DNA of 64,000 nucleotides. It comes from JAWXCE01 sp033764775 (lineage in GTDB: Bacteria; Pseudomonadota; Alphaproteobacteria; Rhizobiales; Rhodomicrobiaceae). A program made the position numbers and the translations under genes. Below the pieces are notes generated by a model. That model worked only from the letters and a program-made list of their open reading frames with translations. It was not told where the DNA came from and searched no databases. Of this stretch, positions 45,688 through 53,960 are shown in pieces. Numbering within the stretch: position 1 is the stretch's first letter; the number at the start of each line of letters is the position of its first letter. Location of the stretch: positions 1-64,000 of the forward strand of contig JANRIQ010000003.1 of the NCBI GenBank assembly GCA_033764775.1, in the 5' to 3' direction.

Positions 45688-46809
45688 TCAAACTCTCATC
45701 GGCATCAGGACATAAAGCGCGGCCGCGTCGCCTGCGTCCTGAATAACCGCCGGCGAGCTTGGGTCGGATAGCTTGAATTGAAGCGCCTCACTGCCGAACT
45801 GCGCCGATATATCCAATAGATAGCGTGCATTGAAGCCGATTTCCAGAGGCGCGCTTGAGTATTCCACGCTCAGCTCTTCCGTCGCGGAGCCGGAGTCCGG
45901 ATTGTTGACCGACAATGTCAGCTTTTCCGGCGCGATGTTCATTTTGACCGCTCGGCCCTTGTCGCTTGAAAGCGTGGAGACGCGATCGACGGCGCTGACG
46001 AAATCTGCGTTCTGTATCGTGAGAATTTTGTCGTTGCTTTGCGGAATGACGCGGGCGTAGTCCGGGAACGAGCCGTCGATGAGCTTGGAGGTCAGCACCA
46101 CGTCGCCGCTGTTGAGGCGGATGCGGCTGGCGGAGAGTTCGACGGCGATGCGGCTGTCGTCGTCCGTCATCAGTTTCAGCGCCTCCATAACCGTCTTGCG
46201 GGGCACGATGACGCCGGGCATGCCTTTCGCGCCGTCGGGGAGGGCCACGTCCATCTGGGCGAGGCGATGTCCGTCCGTCGCCACGGCGCGCAAGCTCGAT
46301 TGCCCGGCTTTTTCAACCGCGTGCAGATAGATGCCGTGCAGGTAATAGCGGCTATCGTCGGAGGAGATCGCAAATCGCGTCTTTTCGATCAGTTTGCGCA
46401 AATCCGCGGAGGGAATGTCGAAGCGGTGCGTCATCTCAGACTTTCCCAGATCGGGAAACTCGTCGGCCGGCAGCGCGGCCAGCGCGAACTTAGCCTGGCC
46501 GGCGGCGAGCGTGACGCGCGCGTCGCCTTCAGCGCGCGAGAGGTCGATGCGCGCGGCGTCCGGGAGTTTGCGGACGATGTCGTGCAGCAGGTGCGCCGAC
46601 ACGGTCGCGCCGCCGGGCGACTTGGTTTCGGCCGAGACCGCGTTCACCACCTCGATGTCCAGGTCCGTCGCCCGCAGGCGCAGACCGTCCGGGCCGGCGG
46701 TCATCAGCACGTTCGACAGGATCGGAATCGTGCCTTTCCGCTCGACCACGCCGGTCACATGCTGCAGCGCCTTCAGCAGGACGCCCTTGTCGGTCACAAA
46801 ACGCATCAT
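45688..46809 (-). CDS. dnaN: DNA polymerase III beta sliding clamp
   Basis: The dimeric sliding clamp gives processivity to the replicase. The 373-residue protein shows the three-domain clamp pattern: MRFVTDKGVLLKALQHVTGVVE and TIPILSNVLM in the first domain, PSADLRKLIEKTRFAISSDDSRYYLHGIY in two blocks in the second, and the C-terminal hydrophobic end AAALYVLMPMRV. ATG 46809 or 46806 begins the family N-terminus. The frame upstream is not conserved. It is 135 bases downstream of dnaA. Confidence 0.97.
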   Translation of the reverse strand: MMRFVTDKGVLLKALQHVTGVVERKGTIPILSNVLMTAGPDGLRLRATDLDIEVVNAVSAETKSPGGATVSAHLLHDIVRKLPDAARIDLSRAEGDARVTLAAGQAKFALAALPADEFPDLGKSEMTHRFDIPSADLRKLIEKTRFAISSDDSRYYLHGIYLHAVEKAGQSSLRAVATDGHRLAQMDVALPDGAKGMPGVIVPRKTVMEALKLMTDDDSRIAVELSASRIRLNSGDVVLTSKLIDGSFPDYARVIPQSNDKILTIQNADFVSAVDRVSTLSSDKGRAVKMNIAPEKLTLSVNNPDSGSATEELSVEYSSAPLEIGFNARYLLDISAQFGSEALQFKLSDPSSPAVIQDAGDAAALYVLMPMRV

Positions 46810-46944
46810 CGCCCCATGTTCTTGTTGTTCGCCGGGAACGCCGGTCTGCGGCGGAGTTTGGCCTTGATCGCTGGGAGTATACCACGGGCGCGGCGGATGC
46901 ACAGCGCCGCGCCGTGCACCCTGTCCGCATGACGCCGAGCGCGT

Positions 46945-48378
46945 TTAGTCGCGCAGCAGCCGTTTCAGCGCTTCGACCTCATCGCCGAGCGAGGGGTCTT
47001 GCGCCAGAAGCTCCTCAACCTTGCGGATGGCGTGCAGGACGGTCGTGTGATCGCGTCCGCCGAAGCGCCGGCCGATCTCGGGCAGGGAGCGCGCGGTGAG
47101 CGTTTTGGCTAGATACATGCCGATCTGGCGCGGGCGCACGATCGACCGGTTGCGCCGCGAGGAGAGCAGATCGCCGCGCTGCACGCCGAAATGCTTGGTC
47201 AGGACGCGCAGGATGTCGTCGATCTTGACCCGCTTCGGGTCTTTGCCGCGCACCAGGTCCGAGATGATCGTCTCGGCGGCCTCAATGGTCGCTTGCTGGC
47301 CGGTCAACTGATACGCCGCCGAAAGCCGGGTCACAGCGCCCTCCAGCTCCCGCCCGCTTTCAGTCAATTGCGAGGCGAGGAAGTCCACCACCGCGTCGGG
47401 AATGCCGAAGCCGGGCAGTTGCTCCGCCCTCTCGCTAGCCCGGCGCTTCAGGATTTTGAAGCGCAGGTCGTAGTCGAAGGCGCCGAGCTCGGTCACGAGG
47501 CCGCCCGAGAGGCGCGAACGCATGCGGGCGTCAAAGCTCTCCAGCCCCATCGGCGCGCAATCGGAGGCGACCACCACCTGCTTGCCGCCGTCGATGAGCG
47601 AGTTCAGCGTGTGGCAGAACTCCTGCTGGAACGTGCGGCCCTGTAAGAACTCCATGTCGTCGATGAGCATCAGGTCGATGCCGCGCAGCTTTTCCTTGAA
47701 GGCGGGCGCGTCCTTGGCCTGCAGAGCCTCGGCGAAGGAGTACATGAAGCGCTCAGCGGTGAGGTAAAGGACCTTCGCGCGGGGCTTGGCGCGTTTCACC
47801 TCCCAGGCGATGGCGTGCAGAAGGTGCGATTTGCCCATCCCGACCTTGGAATGGATGTAAAGCGGGTTGTAGCGCAGCGGCTGATCGGCCACCGCCTCCG
47901 TCACCTGCATGGCGGCGGCGTGCGCGAAGCGATTCGCAGCCCCGACGACGAAGGACGCGAAAGTGAAGCGTGGATCGAGCGGCGATCCCTCGAACCCGTC
48001 GCAGCCGGTGCGGCCGTCGCGCTGTTTGTCCTCGGCGATCGGGGCGGCGGCGCGCTGGGGCTCGACGCGCGGGGGGGAGACGTCGGGCGAACGCTGCGGT
48101 GCGGGCGCGGCGGCGTAGGGCTGGCGCACCCGGAACTCCAGCTTGCTGGCGCCGTTCAGCTCGGCGTTGCAGCACGCAAGGAGCCGATCCGAATAGTGGG
48201 ATTGGAGCCAGTTGCGCAGAAACTTGGTCGGCACGGAAATCTGCACGATGCGACCGTCATAAGCGTCCAGTTCGACGCGGCCGAACCAACTGGTGAAGAC
48301 GTCCTCGCCCAATTCGGCGCGAAGCCGGGTTTGTATGCGCCGCCATTTATTTTCGATCGTGGCTTCTGCCGTTTCCAT
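46945..48378 (-). CDS. dnaA: Chromosomal replication initiator DnaA
   Basis: This 477-residue initiator binds the origin and opens it. Domain I is NKWRRIQTRLRAELGEDVFTSWF-like at residues 9-31, followed by a Pro/Arg linker. The AAA+ domain has a Walker A IHSKVGMGKSHLLHA, in which the usual first Gly of the loop is Ser, and Walker B LMLIDDMEFLQGR. The C-terminal DNA-binding domain has the DnaA signature GGRDHTTVLHAIRKVEELL. ATG 48378 is preferred (GGGGA upstream). It heads the dnaA-dnaN-recF-gyrB block. No DnaA box cluster was found next to it. Confidence 0.97.
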   Translation of the reverse strand: METAEATIENKWRRIQTRLRAELGEDVFTSWFGRVELDAYDGRIVQISVPTKFLRNWLQSHYSDRLLACCNAELNGASKLEFRVRQPYAAAPAPQRSPDVSPPRVEPQRAAAPIAEDKQRDGRTGCDGFEGSPLDPRFTFASFVVGAANRFAHAAAMQVTEAVADQPLRYNPLYIHSKVGMGKSHLLHAIAWEVKRAKPRAKVLYLTAERFMYSFAEALQAKDAPAFKEKLRGIDLMLIDDMEFLQGRTFQQEFCHTLNSLIDGGKQVVVASDCAPMGLESFDARMRSRLSGGLVTELGAFDYDLRFKILKRRASERAEQLPGFGIPDAVVDFLASQLTESGRELEGAVTRLSAAYQLTGQQATIEAAETIISDLVRGKDPKRVKIDDILRVLTKHFGVQRGDLLSSRRNRSIVRPRQIGMYLAKTLTARSLPEIGRRFGGRDHTTVLHAIRKVEELLAQDPSLGDEVEALKRLLRD

Positions 48379-48465
48379 CGTGTCCCCGCATGAGTTCAGG
48401 CGCGACGAAGCGCGCACAAGTTTGCTGGCCAAAAAGGCCAGATGCGCCCGTTTGGGCGGCGCCGT

Positions 48466-48888
48466 TTAGGCTGCTTTATCGAGTAGTGATGCGCCGCGGC
48501 TCGCTTTCGCGACGGTCGGAGGGCGCTTGGGAGGCTGGACGCCCACGAACCGCTCCGCGATCGCCGCGCGCATACGCTCCACACGGCCGTGCTGCGGCGG
48601 CTGGCCAAGCTGAAGCCAGGACGACGGCAGAATATCAGTGGGGGCTGCGGCGGTCGACCCCTCGCCCAGGAAGCGCGCGGCCGCGCTGCGGCGATAGGAG
48701 AAGAACGCGTCGCTCACGGTGCGCGCCAAGGTGCGACAGTAAAGGCTTTTCAAGCCGTTGCGCCAACCGTCGGAAGTTCTCGGCGTGAGAGCGACGCTGC
48801 GGGCGCGCCCCAGGGACGAAACACGAACCGCATGGTTGGCGTAGGCGCGCTTCAGACCAGCGCGCTTCGTTTTGGCGCATTTGAGCAT
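48466..48888 (-). CDS. Uncertain hypothetical protein upstream of dnaA
   Basis: Not recognised. This 140-residue reading frame lies between rpsT and dnaA on the same strand. Its codons strongly favour G or C in the third position (for example the stretch coding RMRAAIAERFVGVQ), as real genes here do. The competing + frame at 48589-49020 lacks a recognisable protein. The sequence is Arg/Ala-rich with LYCRTLARTVSDAFFSYRRS in the middle. The ATG at 48888 or the TTG at 48948 could start it. It could be a real lineage-specific gene or a decayed one. Confidence 0.45.
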   Translation of the reverse strand: MLKCAKTKRAGLKRAYANHAVRVSSLGRARSVALTPRTSDGWRNGLKSLYCRTLARTVSDAFFSYRRSAAARFLGEGSTAAAPTDILPSSWLQLGQPPQHGRVERMRAAIAERFVGVQPPKRPPTVAKASRGASLLDKAA

Positions 48889-49634
48889 GCACCATGCATT
48901 ATCGTCACCCCCGCGCAACGCGGAAGATGCGTGATCGCTGACAATCAACTTTTCCTCCTGCCCTTAGATCAAAGCCGGCGGAAACGGCTAGTCTACGCGA
49001 TACAAACCAAGACCAAATAGCCCGCGCAGCAAAGTCTAACAACTTTGCACTATGATATCTAAAGCATGACGAAAGCTCACGACACATGCCGGAAGCCCAA
49101 GTCATCGACGCAATACAAGGATTAAGCTAAGGAGGATTCCCTCCCGTTCGGATGTCTGAACTATATCGCGGGCGCGCTCGGCGCGCAACCCTGGCCGCCG
49201 TCGCCGAAGCCGGGACGCGGCGGGGGCGAACGGGCGACGACCGCCGACGAACTCGGCCCGAGTCGCGCCCTAAATTGTTAATTTGCTGAATCTGATAGCA
49301 AATCAGCCGCACGGCGAACCGTGGCCCGATTGTGGCGCGTCAATATTTTTTGCGCTTCGATGACAGGTTTTTCCTTGATCAAAACAAAGTCGCAGTTTCA
49401 ACCTAGGATTGAGGAATGTCTCACAAGAAGCTATGAGACTGAATTAAATAAGATTTTTCCAGCTCAGCGGCTTCAGCCGCGCTACATTGCATGCAGTTTT
49501 GTGGCGATTATGACACAGCATTGAGGCGTCACCCATTTGCGCGCTCCTGGCTGGTTTCAACGGCCCGCGCAAGCGAACGCACGCGGAAGGAGGCGCCTTT
49601 CGCGTGCTGAACGGGGGTATCGCAACGGTTCGGA
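48889..49634. other. Gene-poor stretch between rpsT and the dnaA side
   Basis: About 745 bases without a convincing gene. Parts (49000-49130 and 49330-49500) are clearly AT-rich. It contains a 19-codon frame MTKAHDTCRKPKSSTQYKD at 49066-49125. After its TAA the same frame stays open for 52 GC3-rich codons to 49281 with no usual start codon. An inverted repeat ATTTGCT / AGCAAAT lies at 49281-49303. No TTATCCACA-type DnaA box was seen, so it is not called an origin. Confidence 0.5.
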
Positions 49635-49901
49635 TTAGGACGCGAGCGCCTTGATGCGGCTGCTGAGGCGGGAAATCTTGCGCGAGGCCGTGTTCTTGTG
49701 CACGACGCCTTTTTGCGCTGACCGCATAATCTCCGGCTGAGCCATGCGCAAGGCTTCCGCCGCCGCCGACTGGTCGCCCGACGCGATCGCCTCTTCCACT
49801 TTGCGCACGAAAGTCCGCATGCGGCTGCGACGCGCTTTGTTGATCGCTGTGCGGCGCAAGGTCCGGCGCGCCGCCTTTTTTGCCGATTTCGTATTCGCCA
49901 T
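49635..49901 (-). CDS. rpsT: 30S ribosomal protein S20
   Basis: This 88-residue basic protein binds 16S rRNA early in 30S assembly. It begins MANTKSAKKAARRTLRRTAI and ends in KISRLSSRIKALAS, standard for S20, with the AAQKGVVHKNTASRK-like block (here SAQKGVVHKNTASRK) before the C-terminal helix. It is monocistronic and has a near-consensus promoter 60 bases upstream. It lies on the same strand as dnaA and about 1.25 kb upstream of it, a common alphaproteobacterial arrangement. Confidence 0.98.
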   Translation of the reverse strand: MANTKSAKKAARRTLRRTAINKARRSRMRTFVRKVEEAIASGDQSAAAEALRMAQPEIMRSAQKGVVHKNTASRKISRLSSRIKALAS

Positions 49902-49960
49902 ACTGTGCCTTGACCAGACGCGACATAACGCGCGCCGTTGCTGAAAAACGTCGATGCGGG

Positions 49961-49989
49961 TGTATAACGGCGCGGGGCGGACGCGTCAA
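49961..49989 (-). promoter_or_regulatory. Promoter of rpsT
   Basis: On the - strand TTGACG (49989-49984), a 17-base spacer and TATACA (49966-49961) form a near-consensus housekeeping promoter. It would give a 5' leader of about 50 bases before the rpsT ATG. The leader could host S20 feedback control, but no structure was confirmed. Confidence 0.65.
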
Positions 49990-50058
49990 CTCTTCGACCC
50001 GTGGCGCGCCCAGTCCTGTTGTTGGTAGAAACGGGCGATTACGGCGGCGGGGGCGGCA

Positions 50059-51066
50059 ATGGCGATTTTGGTGACTGGCGCGGCGGGGTTCATCGGCTCA
50101 TTCGTCGCCCGCGCCTTGCTGGATCGCGGCGAAAGCGTCGTCGGCGTCGACAACATGAACGGGTACTATGACCCGGCCCTCAAAGAAGCGCGGCTGGCGA
50201 CGCTGACGGGGCGGCCGGGCTTCACCTTCGCGCGTCTCGACATCGCCGACGCAGAGGCGACGCGCGCGCTGTTCGCCGCGCACCGTTTCGAGCGCATTGT
50301 GCACCTGGCCGCGCAGGCCGGCGTGCGGTATTCGCTTGAGGCGCCCCACGCCTATGTGGACGCCAACATCACCGGCTTTCTAAACATCCTCGAAGGGTGC
50401 CGACACGCCCGGCCGGAGCATCTGGTGTTCGCCTCGTCCAGTTCGGTCTACGGCGCCAACGCCAAAACGCCGTTCAGCGTCAGGGACGGCGCCGACCACC
50501 CGGTCAGCCTGTATGGCGCGACGAAAAAGGCCAACGAGGCGATGGCCCACGCCTACGCCCATCTGTACGGCGCGCCGATGACGGGCTTGCGCTTCTTCAC
50601 GGTGTACGGCCCGTGGGGGCGGCCGGACATGTCTCCGTTCCTGTTCACGTCCAGGATACTGTCGGGCGCGCCCATCGACGTGTTCAATCACGGCAAACAT
50701 CGGCGCGACTTCACCTATATCGACGACATCGTTGAGGGCGTGCTTGCAACGCTCGATCGGCCGCCGCGCGCCGATCCGGACTGGCGCGCCGATACCCCCG
50801 ATCCCGCCAGCTCCAGCGCGCCCTACCGCCTCTACAACATCGGCAACAACGCGCCCGTGGAGCTGCTCCACTTCATTGCGTGCATCGAGCGCGCAACGGG
50901 CCGCAAGGCCGAAATGCGGATGCTTCCCATGCAGCCTGGCGACGTGCTCGCCACGTGCGCCGATATCGACGATCTGACCGCGGCGACGGGGTTCCGACCC
51001 CGCACCTCCATCGAGGAGGGCGTTGCGCGCTTCGTGGAGTGGTATCGCGGCTTTTATCGCGTTTGA
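50059..51066 (+). CDS. NAD-dependent epimerase, UDP-glucuronate 4-epimerase-like
   Basis: This 335-residue short-chain dehydrogenase/reductase-type sugar epimerase probably converts UDP-glucuronate to UDP-galacturonate for surface polysaccharides. The Rossmann motif is TGAAGFIG (residues 6-13), followed by VVGVDNMNGYYDPALKEARL, typical of the CapI/LpsL group. The catalytic pair is Y152 and K156 in SLYGATKKANE with S127-S129 nearby. RRDFTYIDDIVEGV and the C-terminal PGDVLATCADIDDL block are also typical. Its 3' end overlaps the convergent gene by 13 bases. The exact substrate is inferred from similarity. Confidence 0.92.
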   Translation: MAILVTGAAGFIGSFVARALLDRGESVVGVDNMNGYYDPALKEARLATLTGRPGFTFARLDIADAEATRALFAAHRFERIVHLAAQAGVRYSLEAPHAYVDANITGFLNILEGCRHARPEHLVFASSSSVYGANAKTPFSVRDGADHPVSLYGATKKANEAMAHAYAHLYGAPMTGLRFFTVYGPWGRPDMSPFLFTSRILSGAPIDVFNHGKHRRDFTYIDDIVEGVLATLDRPPRADPDWRADTPDPASSSAPYRLYNIGNNAPVELLHFIACIERATGRKAEMRMLPMQPGDVLATCADIDDLTAATGFRPRTSIEEGVARFVEWYRGFYRV

Positions 51067-51884
51067 GCTTCGGTGACGCGCGGTTTCGCCGGCCAATGGC
51101 CCCACCGCATCGGCGCGAGATAGCACGCCGGCCGATGATGACGCTCGGCGGTGAACGGCGCGACGAAGGCATCGAGAGGCTCGTCCTCGGCCACGAAAAA
51201 CGCGTTGACGCCGAACGCGTCGCTGCCGACGAGCGCCATGCCGCGCTCTCGCCCGAGCAGCTCCAGCGATTTCAGGCTTGCGCCGTACCAGTTGGAGCCG
51301 TCCCACACCGACTGCGGATCAAAAGGAACGACGAATTCGTAGGGCGCCGGGATTGAGGCGTTGTACTCTATGACCGCGACGCGCGGGCGCAAGCCGGACA
51401 GCCCGCGCCAAATGTGGTAAGTGTGCATGTCCACGTCGATCGAGAGGACATCCGGGCGCTCGTCGGCGCCCGCCGCGCGCAGCAGCTCCGCGATGGTCGC
51501 CTCTGTCGCCATGGCCTCCACGAGTCGCAACCGCCCGGCGGCGATGGCGGCGGCGAAATCGCGGCGGATGGCTGCCGCGTTCTCCGCATCGCCTTCCACC
51601 CAGACACCGGACCAGCCGAGCGAGAGGAGCAGGCGGGTCGCATTTTCACGGCCGTCGCCCACGCCGATCTCGATGAACGTGCGTTCGCCCGGCGCCTTGC
51701 CCGCCCAGCCGATGCGCCGGAAAATCTCCGCAATGACCCCGTCCTCGGGGCCCTGGCTGAACGTCTGCGTGTTGACGCGGCACAGCTCGCGCGGGTCGGC
51801 CTCGGCCGCGATGCGCTGTTGCAGCAACTCGAAGCGCAGATCGGCGATGAGACGCCAAAGTCCGTCGCGGTTCATATCGGTCAT
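51054..51884 (-). CDS. SAM-dependent methyltransferase-like protein
   Basis: This 276-residue protein has a Rossmann-type motif I (FIEIGVGDGRENATR) followed by GVWVEGDAENAAAI with an acidic residue in the motif II place, and DVLSIDVDMHTYHIW further on. This resembles FkbM-type or related SAM methyltransferases. The substrate is not evident. The ATG at 51884 has AAAGG eight bases upstream. It converges on the epimerase gene, whose product points to polysaccharide chemistry, but a shared pathway is not shown. Confidence 0.72.
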   Translation of the reverse strand: MTDMNRDGLWRLIADLRFELLQQRIAAEADPRELCRVNTQTFSQGPEDGVIAEIFRRIGWAGKAPGERTFIEIGVGDGRENATRLLLSLGWSGVWVEGDAENAAAIRRDFAAAIAAGRLRLVEAMATEATIAELLRAAGADERPDVLSIDVDMHTYHIWRGLSGLRPRVAVIEYNASIPAPYEFVVPFDPQSVWDGSNWYGASLKSLELLGRERGMALVGSDAFGVNAFFVAEDEPLDAFVAPFTAERHHRPACYLAPMRWGHWPAKPRVTEAQTR

Positions 51885-52033
51885 GGGACGCCTTTCGGGG
51901 CAAGCCGAAACGTCATCGCCGACGCGGCTTCTCGGGAAACCTTAGCAAACGATGGCGCGTTGAGAAGCAACCTTATTGCCACGCGAATCTGCGCGGTGTT
52001 AAAAGAAGCGGCGTCAATTGTTGAGGAAGTTTC

Positions 52034-52519
52034 ATGACCATCGCTGTGGGCGAAAAAATTCCCGAGACCACGTTTAAAACCATGACGGAGGCCGGCGCCA
52101 AAAACATGCCGGCCTCGGAAGTGTTCGGCGGCAAAAAGGTCGTGTTGTTCGCGGTTCCCGGCGCCTTTACGCCGACGTGCCACCTGCAGCACATGCCCGG
52201 TTTCGTAAAACATTACGACGCGTTTAAGAGTAAGGGCGTCGACACTGTCGCCTGCACGGGCGTCAACGACGTGTTCGTGTTCGGCTCATGGGCGAAGTCG
52301 TCGGGCGCCGACGACCGCATCCTGTTCCTCGCCGACGGCAACGGGGATTTCGCCAAAGCCATGGGGCTGGACATCGACCTCAGCGTCGCCTCGCTGGGCG
52401 TGCGCTCCAAACGCTATGCGCTTTACGCCGAGGACGGGGTGATCAAGGCGCTTCTGGTGGAGGATTCTCCGGGGTCAGCCGAGCAAAGCAGCGCCGAGGC
52501 TCTTCTCGCCGCGATCTGA
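52034..52519 (+). CDS. Peroxiredoxin, Prx5/AhpE-like
   Basis: This 161-residue thiol peroxidase reduces hydrogen peroxide and alkyl hydroperoxides. The peroxidatic Cys is C49 in VPGAFTPTCHLQHMPGF, preceded by KKVVLFAV. The Prx5 hallmarks VACTGVNDVFVFGSWAK and DGNGDFAKAMGL follow. A second Cys in VACTGVND is not in the usual resolving position, so glutathione or glutaredoxin may be the reductant. The ribosome site GAGGAAG precedes the ATG. It converges with rnhA, with four bases between the stops. Confidence 0.94.
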   Translation: MTIAVGEKIPETTFKTMTEAGAKNMPASEVFGGKKVVLFAVPGAFTPTCHLQHMPGFVKHYDAFKSKGVDTVACTGVNDVFVFGSWAKSSGADDRILFLADGNGDFAKAMGLDIDLSVASLGVRSKRYALYAEDGVIKALLVEDSPGSAEQSSAEALLAAI

Positions 52520-52523
52520 ACGC

Positions 52524-52982
52524 CTAGTCGGCGGCTTTGGCCGCCGCTTTCTGCCGCGCGATGGCCTCCGTGGCCAACTGGTCTGCGCGCTCGTTGTGCT
52601 CGTGCCCCGCATGGCCCTTCACCCACACCCAAGACACCTCATGGGCCGCGCGGGCGGCGTCAAGCGCCTGCCACAACTCCACATTCTTCACCGGGTCTTT
52701 CTGCGAGGTGCGCCAGCCGTTGCGCTTCCACGTCTCCAGCCACTCGGTGACGCCCTTGCGCACATATTGCGAATCCGTATGCAATTCCACCCGCGAGGGC
52801 CGCTTCAGCGCGCGTAGGGCCTCGATGGCGGCGGTCAGCTCCATACGGTTGTTGGTCGTAAGCGGCTCGCCGCCAGAGATTTCCTTGCGGTGCGCCCCGT
52901 ACATCAGCACCGCGCCCCAGCCGCCCGGGCCGGGATTTCCCGAACAGCCCCCGTCCGTGTAGATGATCACCGGCTCCGTCAT
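52524..52982 (-). CDS. rnhA: Ribonuclease HI
   Basis: This 152-residue enzyme cleaves RNA in RNA-DNA hybrids. The catalytic acids are visible: D10 in IIYTDGGCSGNPGPGGWG, Glu in NNRMELTAAIEAL, Asp in LHTDSQYVRKG and Asp in NERADQLA. The basic handle KRNGWRTSQKDPVKN is present. ATG 52982 overlaps the thrB stop (ATGA), so rnhA, thrB and perhaps ispH form one operon. The frame upstream of 52982 is not conserved. Confidence 0.97.
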   Translation of the reverse strand: MTEPVIIYTDGGCSGNPGPGGWGAVLMYGAHRKEISGGEPLTTNNRMELTAAIEALRALKRPSRVELHTDSQYVRKGVTEWLETWKRNGWRTSQKDPVKNVELWQALDAARAAHEVSWVWVKGHAGHEHNERADQLATEAIARQKAAAKAAD

Positions 52983-53944
52983 CGGCTGAACCCGTAATCG
53001 GCGGCCGAGCGCGCGCTTTGGTGAAATTTCAGCTTGCGCCGGTATTCGTTCGGGTCTTTGGGCCGCACAAGGGCGTTGGCGGGCGTGTGCAGCCAATCGT
53101 ACGAGCGGGTGAGCAGAAACCGCAACGCGGCGCCGCGCGCGAGAATCGGCAGCGCGTCGATCTCGGCCCTCTCAAGCGCCCGCACCGCGTGATAGCCGGA
53201 GATGAGCGCTTGTCCTTTTGTGACGTTGAACGACGCGTCCGGCTCGAAGCACCACGCGTTGAGGCAAATGGCGAGATCGTAAGCGAGCGCGTCCTGGCAC
53301 GCGAAATAGAAATCGATGATGCCGGAGACCCGTGCGTCGCGAAAAAACACGTTGTCCGGAAACAGGTCGGCGTGAATGACGCCGCGCGGCAAATCCGCCG
53401 GCCATCGCGCCTTGGCGAACGCGCATTCGGCGGCCAACTCCGCGCTGAAGCCGGCGCTTAATTGATCGGCGCGGTCGGCGAAGGCGTCGAACAGGCGCAG
53501 CCACCCGGCGACCGAGAGGGCGTTCTCGCGCCGCATGGGAAAGTCGCGCGCCGCCAAATGCAGCCCTGCGAGCGCGCTCCCGATGAGCCCGCACTGCGCG
53601 ACCTTGGGCCGGCGCACCGACAGCCCCTGCAAAAAGGTGAAAATGGCGGCCGGTTTGCCGGCCAGCGCGCCCAGGACTTCGCCCGAGCGGGCGTGCACGG
53701 GCAGCGGACAGCTGACGCCGCGCCCGGCCAGATGCTCCATCAATCCGATGAAGAACGGCAGGTCGGCGCGCTCGACGCGCTTCTCGTAGAGGGTGAGGAT
53801 GAAACGCCCCCGCGCCGTCTCCAGCAGGAAGTTGCTGTTCTCGACGCCCTCAGCGATGCCTTTGAACGACAGCACCTCGCCCAGATCGTAGGCGGCGAGG
53901 AAAACGCCCAGGTCATCGTCTGAAACGTCGGTGTAAACCGCCAT
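52979..53944 (-). CDS. thrB: Homoserine kinase, aminoglycoside-phosphotransferase-fold type
   Basis: This 321-residue enzyme phosphorylates homoserine in threonine synthesis, feeding threonine synthase (thrC at 5.4 kb). It is the APH-fold ThrB found in alphaproteobacteria, not the GHMP type. Signatures are GIAEGVENSNFLLET in the N-lobe, the catalytic loop GVIHADLFPDNVFF and the metal-binding SGIIDFYFACQD. ATG 53944 fits family starts (MAVYTDVSDDDL). It lies between ispH and rnhA on the same strand. Confidence 0.95.
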   Translation of the reverse strand: MAVYTDVSDDDLGVFLAAYDLGEVLSFKGIAEGVENSNFLLETARGRFILTLYEKRVERADLPFFIGLMEHLAGRGVSCPLPVHARSGEVLGALAGKPAAIFTFLQGLSVRRPKVAQCGLIGSALAGLHLAARDFPMRRENALSVAGWLRLFDAFADRADQLSAGFSAELAAECAFAKARWPADLPRGVIHADLFPDNVFFRDARVSGIIDFYFACQDALAYDLAICLNAWCFEPDASFNVTKGQALISGYHAVRALERAEIDALPILARGAALRFLLTRSYDWLHTPANALVRPKDPNEYRRKLKFHQSARSAADYGFSR

Positions 53945-53960
53945 AGGCGTTGCGGCTCCG

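Noticed and set aside
48421..48460. TGGCCAAAAAGGCCA hairpin as a terminator before dnaA
   Set aside because: Short stem without a trailing T-run; it may be a chance palindrome or part of the dnaA leader.
48589..49020. 143-residue + strand ORF upstream of dnaA
   Set aside because: It overlaps the - strand frame with the better third-position bias, and its translation has no recognisable pattern.
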